In this document: one piece after another, positions 7,330-15,417 of the stretch
Position numbering within the stretch: position 1 is the stretch's first letter
Layout of the letters: each line of letters starts with the position of its first letter
Assembly: GCF_005818865.1 (NCBI RefSeq)
Contig: NZ_VBRY01000012.1
Coordinates: forward strand, 1-64,000
Direction of reading: 5' to 3'
Origin: Mariprofundus erugo
GTDB taxonomy: Bacteria > Pseudomonadota > Zetaproteobacteria > Mariprofundales > Mariprofundaceae
DNA: 64,000 bases
Program-made: the position numbers and the translations under genes
The notes under the pieces: model-generated
Database searches by the model: none
Told to the model about the DNA's origin: nothing
What the model saw: the letters and a program-made list of their open reading frames with translations, nothing else

Positions 7330-8529
7330 ATGAAACGATTATCCGTCTTGTGTACATTGTTTTGTATCGGTGGCCAGGGTGCTTATGCAGGCGGCTTCCA
7401 GATACCCGAAATGGGGGTGAGAGCGATGGGCATGGGTAATGCATTTACTGCCATCGCCGATGACCCGACTGCAAACTGGTATAATCCGGCAGGCCTTGGC
7501 TTTCAAAAGGGGACCGCCGTGACTGCAGGTGCCGTTGCAGTGATGCCGAAAGTCGATTTTACCTCCAATACCAGTAATCCGTTACATCCGGCCGTTGCCA
7601 GCGCTGACCGCAAAGCGATATTTATTCCGCATGCTTATATGGCCATCAATACCGATTCAAACCTGACTGCCGGAATCGGCATCAACTCTCCATTCGGGCT
7701 TGAGGTGAAATGGCCTACGACTGCCGTGTTTGCCGGCGGTGCCCAGTACGGACGTTTGCAGGCAGTAAATATCAATGGCAATGTGGCCTTTAAATTAAAT
7801 GACGGTTTTGCTGTTGCTGTCGGTGTTGATTTTGTCGATATGTACCGCGTTGATTTTAATGGAACTGCATTGCAGCAGAACTTCAAGGGGACTGGCTGGG
7901 GTTATAATGTGGCCGGACTTTATAAAACCGAGATGCTGAATGTCGGTGTCAGTTATCGCTCCAGTGTGAAAATAAGCTCGAAAGGTCAGTCTACCCATAC
8001 GGCTACGGCGACCACCGGCAGTAATGCAATTACCGTGACCATGCCGGATATGCTCAATATCGGTGTCGCGTTTCATCCGGCTTCCAGCTGGACGATCAGT
8101 GCCGATGCGGATTGGGTGAACTGGAAAAAGTTCGACAAGCTGGCATTTACCTATAATCCGGCGCTGGCATTTGGCGCTATTCCCAACCTGACCGTGCCGG
8201 AAAACTGGAAAGCAACCTGGGCCTTCCGTGCCGGTGCTGAATGGGCCTATAGCGATACGATGCGTGCCCGTATCGGTTATACATACGACCCGACGCCGAT
8301 CAGGGCGGTGGATTTTTCACCACTGTTGCCCGGCAATGACAGGCAGGCAGTACATGTCGGTTATGGTGTAGACCTGTCCGGACAGGTGACCCTGGATCTG
8401 GCCTATATGTTTGTCTGGCTTGCAGATCGAAATCAGACGCTTTCACCGGCTCCGAGTAACTGGGTGCGAAATGGTACCTATAAGTCCAATATTCATCTGG
8501 CAGGCGCTTCGTTTACCTATCGTTTCTGA
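7330..8529 (+). CDS. Outer membrane transporter, OmpP1/FadL/TodX family
   Basis: A 399-residue beta-barrel of the FadL family, which moves hydrophobic molecules such as long-chain fatty acids or hydrocarbons across the outer membrane. A signal peptide (MKRLSVLCTLF then GQGAYA) is probably cut after Ala20. The mature start GGFQIPEMGVRAMGMGNAFTA and the following DDPTANWYNPAGL block are the family signature, forming the hatch and first strands. The C-terminus ends in aromatic residues (SFTYRF), as expected for BAM-dependent barrel insertion. A strong AGGAGG motif precedes the ATG. It is a single-gene unit closed by a clear terminator. The ligand is not deducible. Confidence 0.9.
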   Translation: MKRLSVLCTLFCIGGQGAYAGGFQIPEMGVRAMGMGNAFTAIADDPTANWYNPAGLGFQKGTAVTAGAVAVMPKVDFTSNTSNPLHPAVASADRKAIFIPHAYMAINTDSNLTAGIGINSPFGLEVKWPTTAVFAGGAQYGRLQAVNINGNVAFKLNDGFAVAVGVDFVDMYRVDFNGTALQQNFKGTGWGYNVAGLYKTEMLNVGVSYRSSVKISSKGQSTHTATATTGSNAITVTMPDMLNIGVAFHPASSWTISADADWVNWKKFDKLAFTYNPALAFGAIPNLTVPENWKATWAFRAGAEWAYSDTMRARIGYTYDPTPIRAVDFSPLLPGNDRQAVHVGYGVDLSGQVTLDLAYMFVWLADRNQTLSPAPSNWVRNGTYKSNIHLAGASFTYRF

Positions 8530-8544
8530 TCCGTGTAGCGAAAA

Positions 8545-8578
8545 TAAAAAAAGGGCTCCTGCACGGAGCCCTTTTTTT
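8545..8578. terminator. Bidirectional intrinsic terminator
   Basis: GGGCTCC (8553-8559) and GGAGCCC (8565-8571) form a perfect 7-bp stem with a 5-base loop, flanked by an A-run before and seven Ts after (8572-8578). It can end the FadL-like gene on the plus strand and the leftward lipoprotein operon on the minus strand. Confidence 0.93.
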
Positions 8579-8627
8579 ATTTTCCTGATGGTGCACTGCT
8601 TCAGGGTGATAAGGAAGGAGGAGCGGT

Positions 8628-9050
8628 TCACAGGCCGCCGCTGATTCTCCAGCCGGCCGGTGTTCGTGTCAGTGAAATTTGTTCGCGCTGATACATTTCC
8701 CGCCAGCTTTTATCTGCTCTGACGCGCAGGCGATAATTCTGTTCACACAGTGCGTGGTTTTCATCCTGCAGTCGTATGATGCGATTGTCTGATGTCATGG
8801 TGATCTCATCAAACTGTTCAAAGAGTTTGTTGATCCGAATGACAAGGGCTGCCTCTGTTTCACCACGATCCTGGTAGCCAGGTGCAAGCAACTCGTGGTA
8901 GGCCAGAATATCATGCTCACTGACGGCGCGATCGCGGGCATCAAGGATGGTGTTGATGTCACTTTTATCATGATCGCCACAGCTGTTTAACAGTGAGGCA
9001 AGGATGAGCGAAGCAGCAAGCAGTCTGACAAGCCGGTTGAAACAGCGCAT
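8628..9050 (-). CDS. Putative lipoprotein, NTF2-like fold possible
   Basis: A 140-residue protein with a lipoprotein signal: an arginine-rich N-terminus, a hydrophobic stretch and the lipobox L-N-S-C with Cys24. The mature part has a helix-rich start (ILDARDRAVSEHDILAYHEL) and then alternating strands ending in a Trp-Arg-Ile motif, which resembles NTF2/SnoaL-like domains; that assignment is only from the pattern. It is the last gene of the leftward cluster and starts 15 bp after bamD ends, so an envelope role tied to outer membrane assembly is conceivable. No specific function is recognised. Confidence 0.7.
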   Translation of the reverse strand: MRCFNRLVRLLAASLILASLLNSCGDHDKSDINTILDARDRAVSEHDILAYHELLAPGYQDRGETEAALVIRINKLFEQFDEITMTSDNRIIRLQDENHALCEQNYRLRVRADKSWREMYQREQISLTRTPAGWRISGGL

Positions 9051-9065
9051 GGAAAGGTGCCCCGC

Positions 9066-9806
9066 TTACTGAATGAATCGATCGGCTTTTGAGCTCCAGG
9101 AGCTTTTGGGGTAGTTATGCTGCAATAATTGAGCTGTCTGCCTGGCATCCTTTTTCATATCCATCTCGTCATAGGATGAGGCAAGGTAGTATAATGCTTC
9201 TTCAATGGCCGGTGTGGTTTGATAGTGCTGTACGACCTGCTGAAAGCGATTGGCGGCAGCAACAAAACGATCCCGGCTATAATAAAATTTGCCGACCGTA
9301 AGTTCATGGGTGGCCAGTGTGTTATAAAGCGACTGCAGCCTGGCCTTTGCCTGTTTGGCGTAAGGACTGTCAGGGTGGTCCTTGATCAGAGCCTTGAAAG
9401 ACTTGATTGCTGCTATGTTCTGGGTTGGATCTTTTTCTGCCGATGCGCGTTGCTTATACTGGCTCATGGCCAGCATATATTTGGCATAATCGACATTGAC
9501 GTGCGTAGGATGCTGATCGATAAAGCGCTGACTCAGGACCTCGGCCAGAACCTCTTCCTCACCCTTGTAGGCAGCAAAAATACGCAATAATTCAGCCTGA
9601 ATAGCGAGTTTACTGTAAGGGTAGCGACTGCTGAAGTGCTCAAGCGACATGGCTGCGGTGTTATACTGGCCGTGCTGAACCTCTTTTTTGGCAGCATCGT
9701 ACTCACGCTGGGCGTCATTGAGGAAGTCGTTTTTCTTGTCTGCACAGCCGGCGCTTGCGGCCAGAGCGAGACAGATGCAAATGATGCGGAAGTATCTTGA
9801 GTTCAT
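9066..9806 (-). CDS. bamD: Outer membrane assembly lipoprotein BamD
   Basis: BamD anchors to the inner leaflet of the outer membrane and works with BamA to fold beta-barrel proteins. The 246-residue product has a signal with lipobox A-G-C (Cys21 from this start) and then TPR-like helical repeats of the BamD/YfiO type, e.g. AAKKEVQHGQYNTAAMSLE and FSSRYPYSKLAIQAEL, ending with DARQTAQLLQHNYPKSSW. Length is normal. A GTG at 9812 two codons upstream is an alternative start; I chose the ATG at 9806. Neither has a strong ribosome binding site, so translation may be coupled to pgeF, which ends only 9 bp upstream. Confidence 0.92.
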   Translation of the reverse strand: MNSRYFRIICICLALAASAGCADKKNDFLNDAQREYDAAKKEVQHGQYNTAAMSLEHFSSRYPYSKLAIQAELLRIFAAYKGEEEVLAEVLSQRFIDQHPTHVNVDYAKYMLAMSQYKQRASAEKDPTQNIAAIKSFKALIKDHPDSPYAKQAKARLQSLYNTLATHELTVGKFYYSRDRFVAAANRFQQVVQHYQTTPAIEEALYYLASSYDEMDMKKDARQTAQLLQHNYPKSSWSSKADRFIQ

Positions 9807-9815
9807 CGGCACAGA

Positions 9816-10604
9816 CTACGTCGATGAAGGAATGGCGACAACGGCCAGCTGGCGTCCTGAGTGGTGTCCGTCACGTCTGAAAGAATAAAATTGATCCGGA
9901 TGGCAAACAGTGCACAGAAATGAGCATTCGATATGGGGCTCTATGATGCCGCAATCCAGCAGTTGCAGCCGGTTGATGGCAGCAAGGTCAGCCCGCAGTG
10001 GGTGGGTGAAAATTTGATTCTCCGCTCCCGGACTGCTTGCAGCCAGTTTGTCAGCCGCATCTTCACCGATTTCAAAGCAGCATGGACCAATACAGGGGCC
10101 GAGTGAAGCCAGTATGCGTTCAGGCCTGGCACCCTGTTCAACCATGGCTGTAACAGCTGCCCTGACCACAGTATCCGCAGTTCCTCTCCAGCCGGCGTGA
10201 ACGGCGGCAACGATACGGGATTGCGGATCAGCAAGCAGAACAGGCAGGCAATCTGCAGTTCGTACAGCAACGGGGGCATCAGTGTCTCTGCTAAGCAGAA
10301 TATCCGCATCAATCTGGTGCATGTGGCCATTGCCAGCACACCAGATCAGGTCGCTTTTATGGACCTGCCTGGCCTGATGCGGCGGGCAGGGAAGCGGCGC
10401 CTTGGCACTGATTATATCGATGTTTTGCCGGATATGATCGGGCGCATCATCTGAATCGGTGGCGAAGTTCAGGCTGTCAAAAGGGGGAGGGCTTACCCCT
10501 CCGCCACGGGTGGTGAAAAAGCCCAGAATACCGTGGCGAAGCAGCAGTTGTGAGCGGATCAGTCCGCATGCCGTCCTGTCAGCTGATGCTGTCATGTCAG
10601 TCAT
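9816..10604 (-). CDS. pgeF: Peptidoglycan editing factor PgeF (YfiH/laccase-domain family)
   Basis: A 262-residue member of the multicopper-polyphenol-oxidoreductase-like YfiH family. In E. coli PgeF prevents wrong L-Ser incorporation into the muropeptide stem. Conserved zinc/copper-binding elements are present: RTADCLPVLL around 115, VHAGWRGT near 135, GPCIGPCCFEIG near 167, and the C-terminal YSFRRDGHHSGRQL. It lies between rluD and bamD, a common arrangement in Proteobacteria, and is followed by bamD after only 9 bp. Related eukaryotic FAMIN proteins act on purine nucleosides, so an alternative metabolic activity cannot be excluded. Confidence 0.92.
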   Translation of the reverse strand: MTDMTASADRTACGLIRSQLLLRHGILGFFTTRGGGVSPPPFDSLNFATDSDDAPDHIRQNIDIISAKAPLPCPPHQARQVHKSDLIWCAGNGHMHQIDADILLSRDTDAPVAVRTADCLPVLLADPQSRIVAAVHAGWRGTADTVVRAAVTAMVEQGARPERILASLGPCIGPCCFEIGEDAADKLAASSPGAENQIFTHPLRADLAAINRLQLLDCGIIEPHIECSFLCTVCHPDQFYSFRRDGHHSGRQLAVVAIPSST

Positions 10605-10678
10605 TTGCGCCTGTTGATCATGATGAGGACATTTTTGCAGTCAGTCATGGGCATATCACAAGACGGCAGTCTGTGAAC

Positions 10679-11677
10679 CTAGGACCACTGATGAATCATG
10701 GCTGCTTCCATCTGCCCGTAGCTGCTGATCAGTGCATCGCGCAATCTTGCCAGGTCTGCAGGCAGGGGGGCCCGGAAACTTAGCAATTGACCGGTAATGG
10801 GGTGGTCGAACTCAAGCAGTTCGGCATGCAGTGCCTGTCGTGTCAGGTCCGCAATGGCCTGACGGGCCGGCTGCCGGATTTCAGCACCGGGATGGTAACT
10901 GCGTGCATATACTGCATCCCCCAGAATCGGAAGATTCTCATGGGTTAAATGAACCCTGATCTGATGGGTGCGCCCGGTATGAAGGGTCAGCCGCACCTGG
11001 CTGAACGGACCATATACATGTTCGATGGAAACATCGGTAACAGAGTCCTTGCCTCTTTCGTTGACAGCCATTTTTTGCCGCTGGCGGGGGTGGCGCCCGA
11101 TGGGGAGATCGATACGCTTTTCACGCCAGTTGGGAGTACCGCGACTCCATGCCACGTATTGTCTGTTCAGATTGTGTTCGGCGAACATCTCCGAAAGCCT
11201 GCGGTGTGTCAGCTCCGTTTTTGCAATGACAAGGCTGCCGGATGTGTCTCTGTCCAGGCGGTGTACAATGCCCGGGCGCTCAATGCCATTAATGCCTGGC
11301 AGCGAGTTGCAATGGTGCAGAAGCGCATGCACCAGCGTACCATGATCATGACCATGAGAAGGATGGACAACCATGCCGGCCGGCTTGTTGAGAATGATCA
11401 GGTGCTCATCCTCAAAAAGAATGTCCAGGCTGATGGCTTCCGGTTCAAGGTTCATCTGTTTCACAGGAGGGAGGGTGATTTCAAAGGAATCCCCCTCCCA
11501 TACCTTGCATGATGCCTGCAGATCAGTCTCTCCGGCCGCGTTGGCAATATGTCCATCGCGAAGCAATGACTGAATATTGCTGCGACTGAGTCCGCTTTCA
11601 GCGGCCAGTACTGCATCCAGGCGTTTGCCGGCTGTATCGGCAGTGATCGTGATGCTCAGAAAGGAGTCGTCGTCCAC
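10679..11677 (-). CDS. rluD: 23S rRNA pseudouridine synthase RluD
   Basis: A 332-residue RluA-family pseudouridine synthase. An N-terminal S4 RNA-binding domain (KRLDAVLAAESGLSRSNIQ) is followed by the catalytic domain with HRLDRDTSG near 138-146, where the first aspartate (about 141) is the nucleophile. The family member RluD modifies U1911, U1915 and U1917 in helix 69 of 23S rRNA. Assignment to RluD rather than RluC rests on the neighbours pgeF and bamD and on length. The start appears to be GTG at 11677, six bases after the end of the RNase E/G gene, suggesting translational coupling. Confidence 0.9.
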   Translation of the reverse strand: MDDDSFLSITITADTAGKRLDAVLAAESGLSRSNIQSLLRDGHIANAAGETDLQASCKVWEGDSFEITLPPVKQMNLEPEAISLDILFEDEHLIILNKPAGMVVHPSHGHDHGTLVHALLHHCNSLPGINGIERPGIVHRLDRDTSGSLVIAKTELTHRRLSEMFAEHNLNRQYVAWSRGTPNWREKRIDLPIGRHPRQRQKMAVNERGKDSVTDVSIEHVYGPFSQVRLTLHTGRTHQIRVHLTHENLPILGDAVYARSYHPGAEIRQPARQAIADLTRQALHAELLEFDHPITGQLLSFRAPLPADLARLRDALISSYGQMEAAMIHQWS

Positions 11678-11683
11678 TTCCGC

Positions 11684-13861
11684 TTACGCCCCTTCTGTCG
11701 GTGTGACAGGTGCAGGCAGTGCTGCAGGTTGGCGGGGAGCCTGTGGCTCTGAGGCAGGAGTGCTGTTTTCATGGCTGTTGTCAGAAGTCTGTGCCTCGGT
11801 GTTCGCTGCTCCCTCACCACGGTTTCCTGACGGACGTCTGCGTCTGCGTCTGCGCCGGCTTTTTGGAGCCTCGCCATCCGCAGTCTGTTCAGCCGGCAGT
11901 TCTGCGGCCACTGGCTGTGCTGCCTCATCTGTTGCCTGTGCAGGGGCCGGTTTCGGACGAGGTTTGCGAGGTGGTCTCTGTCGCCTCTCTTTCTTGCCTT
12001 CAGGGGCATTTTCAGGCGCAGCATTTGCGTCCGGCTGCTTGCCTTGCTCACTGTCCGTGCTGTTCCTGTTGCGGCTCTTGTTACCGGATGAGCGTTTGCG
12101 CTGCTCACGTTGTTCATCACGGCGCTGCTGCTCTGCTTCTGCAGCGGCTCTCTCTTCAGCCTCTTTCTGCTGCTTTTCCCTGCGGCTCTGACCGGTCAGA
12201 AGATCAATCAGGACTGACAGCGCGCCCTTCTTCTTCTCTTTCTTTTCCGGCTCCGGTGGGGGTGTCGGAATGCCGACAACCGGTTTGACGGGCTTTAACT
12301 TGCGGCCCGGCCGGGGTGGTTTGACGCGTTTGCTGGTATCCTCAAGGACCTCGACACGTTGCTGATTATTTTCAACCCACTGACGCTCGATGCGGTAATG
12401 GGGGATATCAAGATCAGGACGAATCTGCAGGGTGATCTGCAGCCCGTAGGTTTCCTCGATACGGGCAATGCTGTCCCGTTTGTTGTTCATCAGATATTCG
12501 CCTGTATCGGACGGTACCTGTACCACAAGCGTAGGTGTCTTGCCTGCTTCAGCCCAGTCTTCCATGCGGGTGAGCATCTGCAGTGCCATGGAGTCAACTG
12601 TGCGGATAAATCCACGGCCCTGACAGCGCGGGCAGGACTCAGTGGTTGATTCACGAACAGATGGATGCAATCGCTGGCGCGACATTTCAAGCAGACCAAA
12701 GCGGGAAATGCGTGCGAACTGGATACGCGCTTTATCGCCCTTGCAGGCGGCGCGCAGGGTCTCTTCAACCAGCTGTCCGTGTTTGCGGCTGGCCATATCG
12801 ATAAAGTCGATGACGATCAGGCCGCCGATGTCGCGTATGCGCAGCTGCCGGGCGATCTCTTCGGCTGCTTCAAGGTTGATGGCCAGTGCGGTATCATCAA
12901 TATGCTTGCCCTTGGTGGCACGGGCGGAGTTGACGTCGATGGCAGTCAGAGCCTCGGTGGGATCGAGTACGATAGAGCCACCGGAAGGCAGGCGGATCTC
13001 ACGCTCGTGCATCTCCTCGCACTGTGATTCGATGCCATATTTGCGAAACAACGGAATCTTTCCGCGATAGAATTTTACCAGCTTTTCCTTGCCGGGAAGA
13101 ACGGCATGAACAAATGATTTTGTGTGGGTATAGATTTCATGATTATCCACCCAGATCTCTTCCACATCGTCAGAAAAATGGTCGCGGATCGCACGGGTGG
13201 CGAGATCGCCCTCAAGGTAGATCAGTGCCGGCGAGGGGGTGGTTTCACCCTTGATGCGGATCTCATCCCACAGGCGGCGCAGGTACTGATAGTCGCGTTG
13301 CAGTGCTTCCAGGGTCTGGTCCTTACCGGCAGTTCTGATGATCAAACCCATATTTTCAGGGACTTCAAGCTGGGAAAGAATCTCCTTCATGGAGCGACGA
13401 TCATCATCCGACAGCTTGCGCGAGATGCCGCCGCGTGTGGTGTTCGGGCTCAGTACCAGGTAGCGGCCAGCCAGAGAAATCTGGGTGGTGAGGGCGGCAC
13501 CCTTGTTGCCTCGCTCCTCCTTGACGACCTGAACAAGCAGCTCCTGCTTGGGAGCCAGTACATCCTGAATGGATACATTGCGTACGTTGGTCGACTTGTC
13601 GACCCCTTCCTTCCAGTAGTCGGGATGAATCTCGCTCAGCGAGAGAAAGCCCTGACGTGCAGCCCCGTACTCAACAAAGGCAGCCTGCAGGCTGGGCTCA
13701 ATTTTGGTGATGCGACCTCTGTAAATATTGCTTTTGGTGAGGGTTTTATGTGCTGATTCGATATCAAGCTCGTGCAAATAGCCATCTTCTGCGATGGCCA
13801 CACGGCTCTCTTCCTCATGCGATGCATTGATCAGCATGAGCTTTTGTGTTGTTGTTGTCAC
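11684..13861 (-). CDS. rne: Ribonuclease E/G
   Basis: A 725-residue RNase E/G family endoribonuclease for mRNA turnover and rRNA/tRNA processing. The N-terminal half contains the S1 RNA-binding domain (about 35-125), the 5'-sensor region and the DNase I-like catalytic subdomain with AIDVNSARATKGKH and IDFIDM, which supply the two magnesium-binding aspartates, and a zinc-link CPRCQGRG near 411. From about 510 onward the protein becomes low-complexity: charged, proline-rich and with a run of eight arginines, the kind of disordered tail that binds RNA and degradosome partners. That tail argues for an RNase E-like rather than an RNase G-like enzyme, though it is shorter than in E. coli. First gene of a leftward run ending with bamD and a lipoprotein. 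Confidence 0.92.
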   Translation of the reverse strand: MTTTTQKLMLINASHEEESRVAIAEDGYLHELDIESAHKTLTKSNIYRGRITKIEPSLQAAFVEYGAARQGFLSLSEIHPDYWKEGVDKSTNVRNVSIQDVLAPKQELLVQVVKEERGNKGAALTTQISLAGRYLVLSPNTTRGGISRKLSDDDRRSMKEILSQLEVPENMGLIIRTAGKDQTLEALQRDYQYLRRLWDEIRIKGETTPSPALIYLEGDLATRAIRDHFSDDVEEIWVDNHEIYTHTKSFVHAVLPGKEKLVKFYRGKIPLFRKYGIESQCEEMHEREIRLPSGGSIVLDPTEALTAIDVNSARATKGKHIDDTALAINLEAAEEIARQLRIRDIGGLIVIDFIDMASRKHGQLVEETLRAACKGDKARIQFARISRFGLLEMSRQRLHPSVRESTTESCPRCQGRGFIRTVDSMALQMLTRMEDWAEAGKTPTLVVQVPSDTGEYLMNNKRDSIARIEETYGLQITLQIRPDLDIPHYRIERQWVENNQQRVEVLEDTSKRVKPPRPGRKLKPVKPVVGIPTPPPEPEKKEKKKGALSVLIDLLTGQSRREKQQKEAEERAAAEAEQQRRDEQREQRKRSSGNKSRNRNSTDSEQGKQPDANAAPENAPEGKKERRQRPPRKPRPKPAPAQATDEAAQPVAAELPAEQTADGEAPKSRRRRRRRRPSGNRGEGAANTEAQTSDNSHENSTPASEPQAPRQPAALPAPVTPTEGA

Positions 13862-14307
13862 GCCCGGTTCCTTTTGGCGTTTGACTGGCTTGTTTTAAAG
13901 CACGGCACTGTGTGACATATGGCGTCAGCCTGCAGTTGCAGCTGACCAGCCATCAGGTTGCTGTCACGAAATTATACTGTTTCGGCATCTCTTGTGGATG
14001 CCTGGACAATATATATTCAGCTATATTTTTGCTGTCCGCTGTCTTTGGGTTGCAACGGTCAGCACAAGTCGTTCAAACGCATTTTATTGGCGCAGGCTCT
14101 ACGTGTTGTCGCACGGTCAAACTGCAAGGGGCGTATCACCAGGGGCAACGGGTCGGGAGAAGCATAACCCGGCCTGAGGTGAAAAACATTCGAAGGCTGG
14201 GATTCCCGGAAAATAAACCGTAGATTGCAAGGCTGGTGATGCGCACGCGCATTGTAGTGTGGTGAAACAAAACGGAGCTCGCTACGCTGGCCGTTGAATC
14301 TACAGGT
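13862..14307. promoter_or_regulatory. Divergent intergenic region with long RNase E leader
   Basis: 446 bp between the divergent RNase E/G gene and an rluC-like gene, without a convincing coding frame. A long untranslated leader is known to mediate autoregulation of rne in E. coli by folding into hairpins that RNase E cuts; the size here would allow that. I did not identify convincing -35/-10 hexamers or the specific hairpins. Confidence 0.35.
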
Positions 14308-15270
14308 ATGGAGACTGGTTTGGCAAGAGCTATTACGGAAGAGGGCATCCTGATCGTGGGTGAGGATGAGGATGGCAGCAGACTTGATCGTGTATTGATA
14401 CGTCAGCTCGGGGCTTCGCAAAGGGCGCTGATTTTACGTCTGATCCGCAAGGGCAATGTCCGTGTCAATAAAAAACGTACGAAGCCGGAGGCCCGCGTTG
14501 CGGCCGGTGATACGGTGTTTTTGCCTGCGAGTTTGCGTGAACCGGAGGCCCCGGCTGAAACAGGTGCCGTGCCTCACAGTCTGTTAAAACGGGCCATGGC
14601 CATGCCTGTGCTTTATGAGGATCAGTGGTTGCTGGCGGTAGATAAACCTGCCGGGATGGTGGTGCACGGGGGGAGTGGTCATGAAGCCGGGTTGATCGAG
14701 GCTCTCAAGGAGGCGCGCGGCCTCGAGGATCTGCGTCTCGCACATCGGCTGGATCGCGACACCTCCGGGGTGTTGCTGCTGGCAAAAAATCTCGAAGCGC
14801 TTCGTTGCCTGGCTGAGTCATTCAGGCAACGCGATATGCAGAAGACATATTTTGCTCTGGTCAGCGGTCATCCGTTTACACATGCCGGTCGCATGATTTC
14901 ACATCTGGCCAAGGGTGTGGTTCAGGGCGGTGAGCGGATGGTGGTCGATGCAGAAGAGGGAAAGGAGTCGATTACCGACTATCAGGTGATGATGCACTAC
15001 AACAGGCATGGCGTGGACTATGCCATGGTTGCCCTCAAGCCGCATAGCGGCCGCACCCATCAGTTGCGTGTCCAGTTGCAGGGGGAGGGGCATGCCATCC
15101 TTGGCGACGGCAAGTATGGCGGCAAGGAGGAGCTTGCTGCCTACCGGGCGGCTGGCGGCAGGGGGCTGATGTTGCACGCCTGGCGATTGCGTTTTACCCA
15201 TCCGGTCAGCGGCAATGACATGGAGTTGAAAGCACGATGGCCGCAGAGCTGGGATCTCTTTTTGGCCTGA
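14308..15270 (+). CDS. rluC: 23S rRNA pseudouridine synthase, RluC-like
   Basis: A 320-residue RluA-family pseudouridine synthase with an N-terminal S4 domain (SRLDRVLIRQLGASQRALI) and the catalytic HRLDRDTSGVLLL starting at 146, so Asp149 should be the nucleophile. The later LKPHSGRTHQLRVQ motif is also intact. RluC acts on U955, U2504 and U2580 of 23S rRNA in E. coli. Divergent RluC next to RNase E is the standard arrangement in many gamma- and betaproteobacteria and supports the name over RluA. The start at ATG 14308 lacks a clear ribosome binding site; a later start is possible because the first 20 residues are poorly conserved. Confidence 0.88.
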   Translation: METGLARAITEEGILIVGEDEDGSRLDRVLIRQLGASQRALILRLIRKGNVRVNKKRTKPEARVAAGDTVFLPASLREPEAPAETGAVPHSLLKRAMAMPVLYEDQWLLAVDKPAGMVVHGGSGHEAGLIEALKEARGLEDLRLAHRLDRDTSGVLLLAKNLEALRCLAESFRQRDMQKTYFALVSGHPFTHAGRMISHLAKGVVQGGERMVVDAEEGKESITDYQVMMHYNRHGVDYAMVALKPHSGRTHQLRVQLQGEGHAILGDGKYGGKEELAAYRAAGGRGLMLHAWRLRFTHPVSGNDMELKARWPQSWDLFLA

Positions 15271-15417
15271 AGGGGCGGGCCGGCCTGTTGTGCGACCTGA
15301 TTTTTGCGTGCAGAAATGACAACATCAAATGCGTAAAAGCAGGCAGTTACATTGACTTGAATGGTATGGGTGGACAGGGTGCGACGCAAATTTCGCACAT
15401 CCGGAAGGTAACTATCT

